From an uncultured Saccharospirillaceae bacterium (lineage in GTDB: Bacteria; Pseudomonadota; Gammaproteobacteria; Pseudomonadales; Oceanobacteraceae), in contig CANMOZ010000001.1 of assembly GCA_947499545.1 (NCBI GenBank), forward strand, positions 496,001 to 560,000: DNA of 64,000 bases, given 5' to 3'. Under the pieces are notes generated by a model. The model made no database searches and was not told where the DNA came from. It saw only the letters and a list, made by a program, of their open reading frames with translations. The position numbers were made by a program, and so were the translations under genes. Shown in pieces: positions 40,001 through 47,009 of the stretch. Each line of letters starts with the position of its first letter. Positions within the stretch are counted from its first letter, which is position 1.

Positions 40001-40018
40001 TATGGCTTTTTAGCCATA
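40001..40018 (+). terminator. small hairpin after the DUF1820 gene
   Basis: TATGGCTTTTTAGCCATA forms a 7-bp stem 18 bases after the stop codon. The loop is T-rich but no T-run follows, so termination is possible but not certain. Confidence 0.4.
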
Positions 40019-40142
40019 CCGACGCGTTCTCATGGCGTTATTGAGGGTCGGCTCGCTATACTTTTAAGCGGGACAAGCCGTGATGTGATTCCGGGGGGTC
40101 TTGGGACCACCCCTTCCTCCGAAGCCACAGAGGAGCATTGCC

Positions 40143-40742
40143 ATGCAAGTAAAGAGTGACTGGCTATGGCGTTTAACGGAAGCCCATGACTCTGGCCTGG
40201 ATAAAGTCAGCATGGTTCTCCCCTGTGCGGGCGACTTTGAAGAAGAGATCCAACTCGAGACCGAAGTCCACCTCCTGACCAGCCGTCATCACCCAGCCCC
40301 TTTGGATCTTGAATGGACGTCTGACGATCTCGGTCTTTTTGTTGTGCTGGTCGAGAAAATACTGGGGATTGATCTATCTGCCCCTAAAGTGTCTCTCAAT
40401 TTAGATGATGATTCCTTGGTTGGCGTCGTTCACATCGTCGCAGCCGCCCGCTTTGCTACCCCCCTCCCTGCCGAGGAACTTCTAGACAAACCTATCTCCA
40501 CTCCCCTGCAAGAATTCGATGTCGGTGATTGGATCTCTATTCACACCTTGAACGGCTTTAAAGTCGCCATCATCGTTGAAATGGACTCTGTAGATGCCAA
40601 ATGCGTACTCCTGGATGAGGTGTTAATGGATGACCCAGATGTGTGCCTTGAAGCCTACGACGTGTTGATGGTGAACCGTCACGACCTACTCATACCCGAG
40701 TTCGGAGATGTGATGCCCAGTGCGGAGGCTATCATCCATTAA
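40143..40742 (+). CDS. hypothetical acidic protein, 199 residues
   Basis: I do not recognise this protein. The frame opens at 40101, but AGGAG at 40130-40134 precedes the ATG at 40143 (MQVKSDW), which I take as the start. It has no signal peptide or membrane helix, is rich in Asp and Glu (pI clearly low), and may contain two beta-rich halves: residues 1-115, and 125-199 starting at FDVGDWISIHTLNGFKVAIIVEMD. It sits between DUF1820 and a PBP2-like gene on the same strand. Confidence 0.65.
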   Translation: MQVKSDWLWRLTEAHDSGLDKVSMVLPCAGDFEEEIQLETEVHLLTSRHHPAPLDLEWTSDDLGLFVVLVEKILGIDLSAPKVSLNLDDDSLVGVVHIVAAARFATPLPAEELLDKPISTPLQEFDVGDWISIHTLNGFKVAIIVEMDSVDAKCVLLDEVLMDDPDVCLEAYDVLMVNRHDLLIPEFGDVMPSAEAIIH

Positions 40743-40777
40743 TAGCCTCTGTTCACAACCATAGGTAATGCTTTTCT

Positions 40778-41554
40778 ATGTTTTCGCTGAGGGGTCAATA
40801 CGCAAAAGCCATCGTGGGTGGCCTTATTGCCTTACTCGGCGGTTCTTTGGCCATGGGAGCAGACACCAAGCCTAAGGTTGTTCTGGCTGCTTATGAAAAC
40901 ACTGGCTTGCACACCCCCCGCCTAACCGGTGTTTACGATCGCATCTTGCTTGGCCCCTTAAACAGCTCAACCGTTAACCTTGAGATCCGAGTATTACCCG
41001 GAAAAAACCCTGGCACGGCCATGCGGCATTATCGCGGCACTTCATTTTGTGAAATGCCTTCCGAGATTCGGTACTGGATTGATGATGGCTACAATGAGTC
41101 TGAGTTCGTTCAAAGCTTCCCCATCAACCGCGCCCGAATGCATGCGTTCACCCGAGTCAACGATAAAAAAATCAATAGCTATCAAGATTTATCCTCACCG
41201 GTAGGGGCCGTCATTGGCTTTGGAATTCCGACCTATCTACAAAATTGGTTAGAATATCGTCATGCCACTTTGATCGAAGTAGCCTCCATACATCAACTCG
41301 CCCAGATGATCAGAGACAAACGTATTGCAGTAGGGATTGCTTATACACCTGACATGCTGTCCGTTCTTTCACAGCCCAATCATGGACTTCATTACAACCC
41401 CAATTTTATGCTGGTGACTGTTGAAGATCGCATCGTTTGCTGGAAAACTGCCGACACGCAACGATGGCTGTTTGATATCAATAAACGCATTAAAAAATCG
41501 ACTGAGAATGGTCAACTACAAAAAATGCTCGGGGAGTATTATTTACCTCCCTAA
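40778..41554 (+). CDS. periplasmic substrate-binding-like protein (PBP2 family 3-type)
   Basis: The 258-residue precursor has a signal peptide ending near SLAMGA-DT (about residue 29), then the two-lobe architecture of amino-acid-type solute-binding proteins: KPKVVLAAYENTGLH at the start, SPVGAVIGFGIPTYLQNWLEYR and QLAQMIRDKRIAVGIAY in the second lobe. No ABC permease or ATPase gene is nearby and no sensor domain is attached, so this may be an orphan binding or signalling protein of the kind common in marine gammaproteobacteria. The ligand is unknown. Confidence 0.75.
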   Translation: MFSLRGQYAKAIVGGLIALLGGSLAMGADTKPKVVLAAYENTGLHTPRLTGVYDRILLGPLNSSTVNLEIRVLPGKNPGTAMRHYRGTSFCEMPSEIRYWIDDGYNESEFVQSFPINRARMHAFTRVNDKKINSYQDLSSPVGAVIGFGIPTYLQNWLEYRHATLIEVASIHQLAQMIRDKRIAVGIAYTPDMLSVLSQPNHGLHYNPNFMLVTVEDRIVCWKTADTQRWLFDINKRIKKSTENGQLQKMLGEYYLPP

Positions 41555-41774
41555 GGCACTCCCGACTCAGGGAATTAAAGCGAGCACCACCTAACCTAGC
41601 CTCAATAAGTAATGGCTCACATGAGTCGTACTTCACACCAAAAACAAGACAATCCTCTTAGTTCTGGTTAAATGTTAACCTAAAACTCAATAATTGTGCA
41701 GATCATCACGCAGCCCTACTGCCCCAACTTCTATATTGAGCAAGATCAGGTCAAGCAGCTAAGGTGGCTAACGC

Positions 41775-42419
41775 ATGCAAATACAGAAGTCTTCACTTGT
41801 TTTATTCAGTGTATTGTTTCTGACAGCATGTGGCGGCAGTAGCAGCAGCGGGGGAAGCAGCAATAACCCCAGCACACAAACCAACGGCAGCACCACGACG
41901 GATTCCGGCGACGGAAGCTCTGGAACAGGCACCACCACAGATACAAGCAGCGACAAGCTTGAGATGGTCACGATCTGTGATGAAAGCGGAGCCTTCGCTC
42001 AAACCTTCCTTAAATTGGTCAATGAAACGCGTACCAAAGGCCAGACTTGTGGCAACACTCATATGCCCTCTGTTTCAACGGTTACTTGGAATGCCAAGCT
42101 TTGCCAAGCCGCTTTAGCACACTCCAAAGACATGGCAATTCAAAATTACTTTGATCACCAATCACTGGATGGAAGAAGCCCAGGGGACCGCATTAAAGCG
42201 GCGGGTTACCAATGGAATACCTACGGGGAAAACATTTACGCTTCTCACAACGCAGACCCAGCTGCAATCCACGCGGGCTGGGTGAAAAGCAGCGAACACT
42301 GCAAAAACATCATGAATCCAAGCGTTGATGAAATTGGGGTTGCCATGGTTAAAAGCAAAGCAGGTGTATCAAAATACCCTCAATACTGGACCGAAGTCTT
42401 CGCCACTCAAGGCCCTTAA
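41775..42419 (+). CDS. CAP (SCP/PR-1) domain lipoprotein
   Basis: The 214-residue precursor has a lipobox (LTAC, Cys19) followed by a low-complexity Gly/Ser/Thr linker of about 45 residues and then a CAP domain (about residues 85-212). CAP features are HSKDMAIQNYFDHQSLDGRS, YGENIYASH and the C-terminal YWTEVFA, including the conserved His and Glu residues of the CAP cavity. CAP proteins are extracellular, with roles in adhesion, lipid binding or proteolysis in some members; the job of this one is not known. Its stop overlaps that of the convergent transporter gene. Confidence 0.88.
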   Translation: MQIQKSSLVLFSVLFLTACGGSSSSGGSSNNPSTQTNGSTTTDSGDGSSGTGTTTDTSSDKLEMVTICDESGAFAQTFLKLVNETRTKGQTCGNTHMPSVSTVTWNAKLCQAALAHSKDMAIQNYFDHQSLDGRSPGDRIKAAGYQWNTYGENIYASHNADPAAIHAGWVKSSEHCKNIMNPSVDEIGVAMVKSKAGVSKYPQYWTEVFATQGP

Positions 42420-43315
42420 ACCTCAAACCCCATTATAACAATGGCATACAGACACAACATCAGGGCGGATAAGTATGTCCCCCCTGAAATAGCAGCAACC
42501 GATGTGCCTGATTTAAGGTAATGGGTTTCCAACACTAAAATATTCGCTGCCGGCGGCAGTAAAGGCAACATCATCAATACCCATCCTTGTTGACTCAAGA
42601 TGAGATACCCCATCCCAACTTGCATCAGCCCTCCCAGCAATAGCATTAATGCACAGCCACATAACACGCGCACCAACGTCAACTTGACCGACTGTTTCAT
42701 CGCTGCGCGAACAGCCGGGGCATCATGCAGCCACATCGCCAGCAACCCCATACCCAAAAGGCTCATCAACCATTTCAGAATGGAGTAAACGAATTCACTT
42801 CCGGGCAATTGCTGAGGTGACCAGCCAACGGCATAACAACAACATCCCATCAATAATGAAAGCACGATGGGCGAACCCAAAACCGCTTTCACAATCATTG
42901 CTCTCTCGACCTTAGGTTGAAAGCTGATTACGCAAAGCACATTTCCGACGATGGCTGAGCCTACATAAAAAGCCATAACGAACCTAACTGCCGCATCATC
43001 AAATAATAAACTCACAACCGGTAACCCTAACCAGCCTACATTTGTATAACTCAACAACAAGGCTTCTAAAGGCTTACTCGTTAACCATAAACAGCCCCAG
43101 TACAAACACAGGCAGTAGATCATCGCCAGACCTGTTATTGGCAGACTGTGTGATTGCCCCTGTGAGGCATTCCAAAAAATCAAGAGTGGAATAATGGCTT
43201 TAGCCAAAAGCGTTGCTAAAAACCCTTTCAACGACGGGTAAATCTTACCTAACCAAAAGCCCATTGAAAGCGATCCAAACAAGGTTATCGCTGAAAACAT
43301 ACTATGCGCCCTCAC
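42416..43315 (-). CDS. AEC family (auxin efflux carrier-like) transporter
   Basis: The 299-residue protein has about ten hydrophobic helices in two similar halves. The pattern LLSYTNVGWLGLPVVSLLF near residue 90 corresponds to the conserved N-G-P region of AEC/Mem_trans proteins, and MMLPLLPPAANILVLETHY in the second half is the matching segment. Members export malate or other organic anions; substrate here is unknown. It is the last chromosomal gene before the AT-rich toxin-remnant region. Confidence 0.85.
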   Translation of the reverse strand: MRAHSMFSAITLFGSLSMGFWLGKIYPSLKGFLATLLAKAIIPLLIFWNASQGQSHSLPITGLAMIYCLCLYWGCLWLTSKPLEALLLSYTNVGWLGLPVVSLLFDDAAVRFVMAFYVGSAIVGNVLCVISFQPKVERAMIVKAVLGSPIVLSLLMGCCCYAVGWSPQQLPGSEFVYSILKWLMSLLGMGLLAMWLHDAPAVRAAMKQSVKLTLVRVLCGCALMLLLGGLMQVGMGYLILSQQGWVLMMLPLLPPAANILVLETHYLKSGTSVAAISGGTYLSALMLCLYAIVIMGFEV

Positions 43316-43445
43316 CTAGAAGCGTTGATCCATTCAATAACCGACTATCGCAGGAATGGGAGAAGATTGTCGAATCAGCAATTTCACTTTCAACCAAAAA
43401 ATTCTTAATAACAATACTGAATACAAATATTTTATGTACTTTACT
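43316..43445. other. AT-rich junction beside the toxin-immunity array
   Basis: A short AT-rich stretch between the AEC transporter start and repeat copy A. A minus-strand frame of about 45 codons crosses it right after the repeat, in the position where the other modules keep toxin tails, but it has no recognisable sequence and no gene follows it. Confidence 0.3.
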
Positions 43446-43715
43446 TATTATTTCCCAACCATTCTTGCATTAAGCAACTTATTTCAACCAATATCTGCTC
43501 GTATTCATAGCAAGTCTTTACAAAGGTGATTTAGAAAAAGCTGCGACAAGGGCCCGATTATAAACCGCTTGAACCCTTAGCACCGATAGCTAAACATAGA
43601 AAAAAGGGGATGATGATTGGTATACTAAGGTTAAACGTAGAGATATTGAATGAAAACCAAGCAATCCTTCAATCGATCAATTTATAAAAGCTTATGACAA
43701 ATGTACAGAACTCTA
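43446..43715. repeat. intermodule repeat, copy A (extended, most diverged)
   Basis: This copy shares with the other three the block around 43480-43530 (TTTCAACCAATATCTGC, then TATTCATAGCAAGTCTTTAC) and the distal block near 43660-43712 (ATCCTTCAATCGAT, then ACTCTAC). About 100 extra bases separate the two. The hairpin is reduced to ATTGAA (43645-43650) and TTCAAT (43668-43673). It directly follows the stop codon of the 136-residue gene. Confidence 0.75.
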
Positions 43716-44123
43716 CTCTTTAAACGTAAAATACTTATTCATGATTTTCTCCCCACATGATAGATCTAACCCTATACGTGCAATCAAATCTATAAACCAG
43801 TCAATAGCCACAGTTAGCTCATCGTGATTTTCATGAGCACTGAGCAAGTTAAGACCCAATCGATAAATCAAGGTTTCCTGATCAAAATTCCTGAATCCAA
43901 ATTTTTTATCAATATAATCAAATGTATTTTCATAGCATTCATTATATTGCTCCAAGCTGATTTCTCCACTAGCAAAAGATTTCGCTATTATTAATGGATT
44001 ATCTATATCTTTTGGGAAGTTTACATTTAACTCTTCAATTACTTTTATCTTATACGAAAGAATTAAAAAGGTGATGTCTTCTCTTCTTTTTGGCCATTCT
44101 ATATTTTCAATCATACGACTCAT
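43713..44123 (-). CDS. putative immunity protein, module 4 (136 residues)
   Basis: I do not recognise the family. The protein is small, acidic and soluble, with no signal peptide, as immunity proteins of polymorphic toxins usually are. Helices are predicted across most of it, with the aromatic segments FDYIDKKFGFRNF and AIDWFIDLIARIGLD. The ATG lies one base after the stop of a leftover toxin tail, the usual toxin-immunity spacing, and the gene ends at repeat copy A. The role is inferred from position. Confidence 0.6.
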   Translation of the reverse strand: MSRMIENIEWPKRREDITFLILSYKIKVIEELNVNFPKDIDNPLIIAKSFASGEISLEQYNECYENTFDYIDKKFGFRNFDQETLIYRLGLNLLSAHENHDELTVAIDWFIDLIARIGLDLSCGEKIMNKYFTFKE

Positions 44124-44124
44124 T

Positions 44125-44202
44125 CTATTTTATCTCGACGCCCAAACCGTCTAATACATTTCTCGCGATCTGCCAGAGAGCTTTAGACTTTTTTGAGCAT
44201 TG
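44125..44202 (-). pseudogene. toxin C-terminal tail remnant, module 4 (25 codons)
   Basis: An open frame begins exactly at the edge of repeat copy B and ends with TAG one base before the ATG of the module 4 immunity gene. It encodes CSKKSKALWQIARNVLDGLG then VEIK, a compact amphipathic ending of the sort seen at the C-terminus of secreted toxin domains. Without a start codon or the rest of a toxin it can only be a remnant. Confidence 0.55.
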
Positions 44203-44371
44203 TTATTTCCCACATTAGCCTTGTAGAAAGCACCTCATTTCAACCAATCTCTGCTTGTATCTATAGTAAATTTTTACAACGGTAACCAGGGAAAATAATC
44301 GGCTGCAAAAGAACAAAATCTTTCAACCGATAATTTGGAAAACGCTACAACAAAAGCGCAGAGCTCTACAC
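44201..44371. repeat. intermodule repeat, copy B
   Basis: Starts with TGTTATTTCCCACATTAGCC, continues with TTTCAACCAATCTCTGCTTG and ends with GAGCTCTACACTT beside the stop of the module 3 gene. ATCGGCTG (44298-44305) and CAACCGAT (44324-44331) form the shared hairpin; the one mismatch becomes a G-U pair if the minus strand is transcribed. Confidence 0.85.
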
Positions 44372-44881
44372 TTATAACCAAGCCTCCCCTACCAGCTCAT
44401 CGAGCTCTCTAAAAACCAGATGCTTATTTTGGTTGAAGTGCGCAACATATTCTTTATCTTTTACAGCACTCTTTTCTATCTTCCCTTTTACTAGTTCTTC
44501 CGCTTGGTATAGATCATAGCGTAAACTGATTAACTCCTGTCGGTTAGGGGGTTCGTGATCTGATAAAATTACAGAAACAGACTGTAATCGAGAATAAATA
44601 AAAATAATTTCATTTTCAGTTAATGTATTCAAGCGAGAAAAAAAACTTGGCAACAGTCTTTTAGGCAAGCTTCGTTTTGAAGAATGGAGCCTGCTTTTTT
44701 TCAGGTCTAATTTGCTGATACTTATGAGCCTTTCCAAGACATCTTGAATAGAAGCCTTGGATTTCAAATACACAGCAAGCTTTTTCCAATCATCATTTAG
44801 TGATCTATCAATTGATAGTTGCAATTGCCGTATAAACAAAAACAAACCTAGCAAAAACTTTTGTTCAAACAACACTTTCAT
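44372..44881 (-). CDS. putative immunity protein, module 3 (169 residues)
   Basis: I do not recognise the family. The frame is open to a TTG at 44896; ATG at 44881 (MKVLFEQKF) is the likelier start. The protein is basic at its centre (KKSRLHSSKRSLPKRLL), has a hydrophobic N-terminal stretch FLLGLFLFI that could be a buried helix, and helices to the end. It follows a nine-residue tail remnant by 8 bp and precedes repeat copy B. An immunity role is inferred from its place in the array. Confidence 0.55.
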   Translation of the reverse strand: MKVLFEQKFLLGLFLFIRQLQLSIDRSLNDDWKKLAVYLKSKASIQDVLERLISISKLDLKKSRLHSSKRSLPKRLLPSFFSRLNTLTENEIIFIYSRLQSVSVILSDHEPPNRQELISLRYDLYQAEELVKGKIEKSAVKDKEYVAHFNQNKHLVFRELDELVGEAWL

Positions 44882-44889
44882 AGCATTCG

Positions 44890-44919
44890 TTACCAAAACT
44901 TAAATTTAGGATGACTTGC
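44890..44919 (-). pseudogene. possible toxin tail remnant, module 3 (very short)
   Basis: Between the edge of repeat copy C and the module 3 gene there is room for only ASHPKFKFW and a TAA stop. It matches the position of longer tails in the other modules but is too short to be supported by sequence alone. Confidence 0.3.
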
Positions 44920-45095
44920 TGTTATTTCTCAAATTGATCTTGCAGAATTCCTTTCACTTCAACCAATCTCTGCTCGTATTCATAGCAAATCTTTACAACG
45001 GCAATTAGGAAAAAGAGAGTCGGCCGAGAAATTACAAAATCTTTCAGCCGACAAGTTGGCAGAAACCATGACAAAAACTCAGTACTCCACACCTA
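44920..45095. repeat. intermodule repeat, copy C
   Basis: Starts TGTTATTTCTCAAATTGATC, includes CTTCAACCAATCTCTGCTCG and ends near ACTCAGTACTCCACACC. Its hairpin arms are GTCGGCCGA (45019-45027) and TCAGCCGAC (45044-45052). Compared with copies B and D both outer bases have changed (A-T to G-C), a compensatory pair, and the remaining mismatch is G-U on the minus strand. Confidence 0.85.
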
Positions 45096-45111
45096 CAAAG
45101 ATTAATAGGTA

Positions 45112-45423
45112 TTATTTTTTAGGATTGTCTCCTGGTCTTCTCCAGACATCAACGTCTTGTAAAGCCCTCTCTAAATCATCCATATCATCATTACCAACTG
45201 ATAGATCGAATTTTCTCGAAATAATACTTCTGATCTTTGCTAGTCTCAAAACGATTTTCCAATTATCTATAAAACGATTTGTTTCCTCGGCATAAGATGT
45301 TTTATCTTTATCAATATAATACCATCCGATCTTATCAAGCGAAATCAGCATTGTTTCTACCTCTTTTAGTATGGCTACAGCTTCTTTTCCCGATAAATTA
45401 ATTTTATTGTTGCGTTTCATCAC
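45112..45423 (-). CDS. putative immunity protein, module 2 (103 residues)
   Basis: A small, helical, soluble protein of unknown family with a charged sequence including IGWYYIDKDKTSYAEETNRF and a C-terminal DDMDDLERALQDVDVW. It begins GTG-ATG four to seven bases after the stop of the 69-codon toxin tail, with AGAGGA upstream as ribosome binding site. This tight tail-then-gene layout is what is expected for toxin and immunity, and I infer that role. Repeat copy C follows. Confidence 0.62.
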   Translation of the reverse strand: MMKRNNKINLSGKEAVAILKEVETMLISLDKIGWYYIDKDKTSYAEETNRFIDNWKIVLRLAKIRSIISRKFDLSVGNDDMDDLERALQDVDVWRRPGDNPKK

Positions 45424-45427
45424 GGAT

Positions 45428-45637
45428 TTATTTATTCCTCTGAGTAAATGTAGGATTGGTTAATAGTAAGTCGCCCTTGACAGTTAACTCTTTTGTGCCA
45501 TATCGAGGAATTTTTACCCATTCAAGCATGGAATCAGGAACATCCGTTTCGACAAAACTTCTTCCTCTTCCTTTCCCTATTTGATATTTGCTCTCAGCTT
45601 TAATAGAATTTAAAGGCTTTTTATTTGCAGGTTCCAC
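45428..45637 (-). pseudogene. toxin C-terminal domain remnant, module 2 (69 codons)
   Basis: The frame begins at the edge of repeat copy D, where an in-frame TAA lies just upstream, and ends 4 bases before the module 2 immunity gene. It encodes a compact basic segment with GKGRGRSFVETDVPDSMLEW, then VKIPRYGTKEL and LTNPTF. That looks like the end of a secreted toxin domain, perhaps an enzyme tail, but I cannot assign the family. The first codon is GTG with no ribosome binding site, so a free 69-residue product is unlikely. Confidence 0.6.
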
Positions 45638-45638
45638 A

Positions 45639-45842
45639 TGTTATTTCCCAAATTAGCCTTATAGAAAAGTCTTCATTTCAACCAATCTCTGCTTGTATTC
45701 ATAGCAAGTCTTTACAACGGCATGTTGGAAAAAGCACAGGGTCATTATGAGTAACGACAAAATGCAGGAAAATCGGCTGAAAAGCTACATAATCCTTCAG
45801 CCGATAATATGAAAATAACTGAGACAAAAGCGGAGTGATTTA
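45639..45842. repeat. intermodule repeat, copy D
   Basis: Starts TGTTATTTCCCAAATTAGCC, includes TTTCAACCAATCTCTGCTTG and TATTCATAGCAAGTCTTTAC, and ends beside the module 1 gene. It has a perfect 10-bp hairpin, ATCGGCTGAA (45772-45781) with TTCAGCCGAT (45796-45805), and about 35 extra bases before the hairpin relative to copies B and C. Confidence 0.85.
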
Positions 45843-45851
45843 TAATTTCAT

Positions 45852-46274
45852 TTACTCTTTGATTTTTTCCAACCAATATTCAGGCAGAACTTTCATCTTA
45901 ACCCAACCTTCAGGTAATTTGATTTTATCTAATTTTAAATCTTCAAGCATTCGTTGAGCCGCTAAATCAAAATTTACTTTTTCTGGACATTCCGGATAAT
46001 ATCCAGAACGTGTAATGTTATCCCACTTACAGATCAATTTATTTAGAAAAGTCTCCAGATTAGAACTCAAGGTGTTAATATTCATATAAGAAAGCTCAAT
46101 TTCCAAGCCACCTTCATCATACCCATATGTATTAAATGCAACAATCACTTTATTATCATTTTCAATTGAAATATCTCTAACAAATCCTGGGTAATAGCTA
46201 AATAAAGACCTTTCAATACAAATAGTTTTGAACTTACTCACGGTAAGATAATTTTCTATATCTTGTATATTCAT
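45852..46274 (-). CDS. putative immunity protein, module 1 (140 residues)
   Basis: I choose the ATG at 46274 (MNIQDIENY) rather than 46283 because it overlaps the TGA of the toxin tail in the arrangement ATGA, the classic coupling of a toxin and its immunity gene. The protein is acidic and soluble, with a possible beta-rich first half (FKTICIERSLFSYYPGF, then KVIVAFNTYGYDEGGLEIEL) and a helical end. The exact immunity family is unknown to me. Confidence 0.65.
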   Translation of the reverse strand: MNIQDIENYLTVSKFKTICIERSLFSYYPGFVRDISIENDNKVIVAFNTYGYDEGGLEIELSYMNINTLSSNLETFLNKLICKWDNITRSGYYPECPEKVNFDLAAQRMLEDLKLDKIKLPEGWVKMKVLPEYWLEKIKE

Positions 46275-46935
46275 GACTTGCATGCTCCAATAATAATTGC
46301 AGATTTGTTTCCGTTTGGCTGAATTATGTTGAAATGAGGAAATTCAGCATGATTTTATGGGAGCCGTCAGCGTATTTTGAGACTTTATCACTGATGTTGA
46401 GATCGATCGAGTCCGTCCAACCTTGACCTTGCACATAAAAGGGGTGATCTGTGGTTACGGTTAGCTTAACCGGCGCCTGCCCTCCTGCGGCGAGTGTTAA
46501 CTCGTAGTAGGGGCGATCGTTATATATATGCAGTTGGGTGATGGGTTTCCAGTCAATGTCGCCCGTTGTTTCATCTTTGGCAGCGAGCAAATCCCCAACG
46601 CGTAGGGTTTCGATAGGCTTTTGGCCATCGGGCGTTAACACCAAGGTACCAGCAGCAAAGCAGCCACAGGGGTTCTGTTTAACTTTTTTAAGGTCAAGAG
46701 CCGCATCTGCAACACGTTTTGCTTTAATGGCTGTGCCTGCACCTCCTGGAACGAATGGCACTGCGGTGGCTACGGTATCAGCAGCAACACCCACTGCATC
46801 AAGAGCCGCATCGCCATAATTACCAGCCGAGATATTGGCCGCAAAGGAAGCCACTCCTATGGCGATGTTGAAAATATCCCAACCAGTTTCAGCCGCTTGG
46901 CCGGTGGGGTCAGTGTATTTTACATGGATTTTTTG
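46271..46935 (-). pseudogene. truncated and frameshifted pretoxin-HINT / Rhs-type toxin C-terminal fragment
   Basis: Reading on the minus strand from 46935, the frame gives YTDPTGQAAETGWDIFNIA, an Rhs-type junction, then a pretoxin linker rich in Ala and Gly, then a HINT domain starting CFAAGTLVLTPDGQKPIETL with its nucleophilic Cys and VTTDHPFYVQGQGW. The HINT domain stops short: the second half with the usual HTYFVG-like block is missing and SKYADGSHK follows at once. The main frame ends at 46324. A one-base shift in the A-run at 46353-46356 restores a tail, NHAEFPHFNIIQPNGNKSA to GACKS, that ends exactly on the immunity ATG. No Rhs core precedes it; a terminator stands there. Confidence 0.75.
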
Positions 46936-46953
46936 ATATAGAACAATAATTAA

Positions 46954-46976
46954 AAAAGCACCCAGCAGGGTGCTTT
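46954..46976 (-). terminator. terminator of the 350-residue secreted protein gene
   Basis: AAAAGCACCC and GGGTGCTTTT pair around AGCA; on the minus strand the stem runs into TTTTTT. It lies 34 bp after the stop codon at 47010 and separates that gene from the HINT fragment. Confidence 0.85.
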
Positions 46977-47009
46977 TGACACTTGAAGATACATCAAATC
47001 AAACCGAAA

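Noticed and set aside
43316-43445. A fifth toxin tail after repeat copy A
   Set aside because: A minus-strand frame of about 45 codons exists at the right place, but its sequence resembles no protein and no immunity gene follows; it overlaps the start region of the AEC gene.
43446-45842. The repeats as integron attC sites
   Set aside because: The copies are similar over most of their length, but I could not find the paired core sites (RYYYAAC and GTTRRRY) at their ends, and no integrase gene is in the window.
43446-45842. The repeats as a CRISPR array
   Set aside because: The units are far too long, few and separated by genes, and no cas gene is present.
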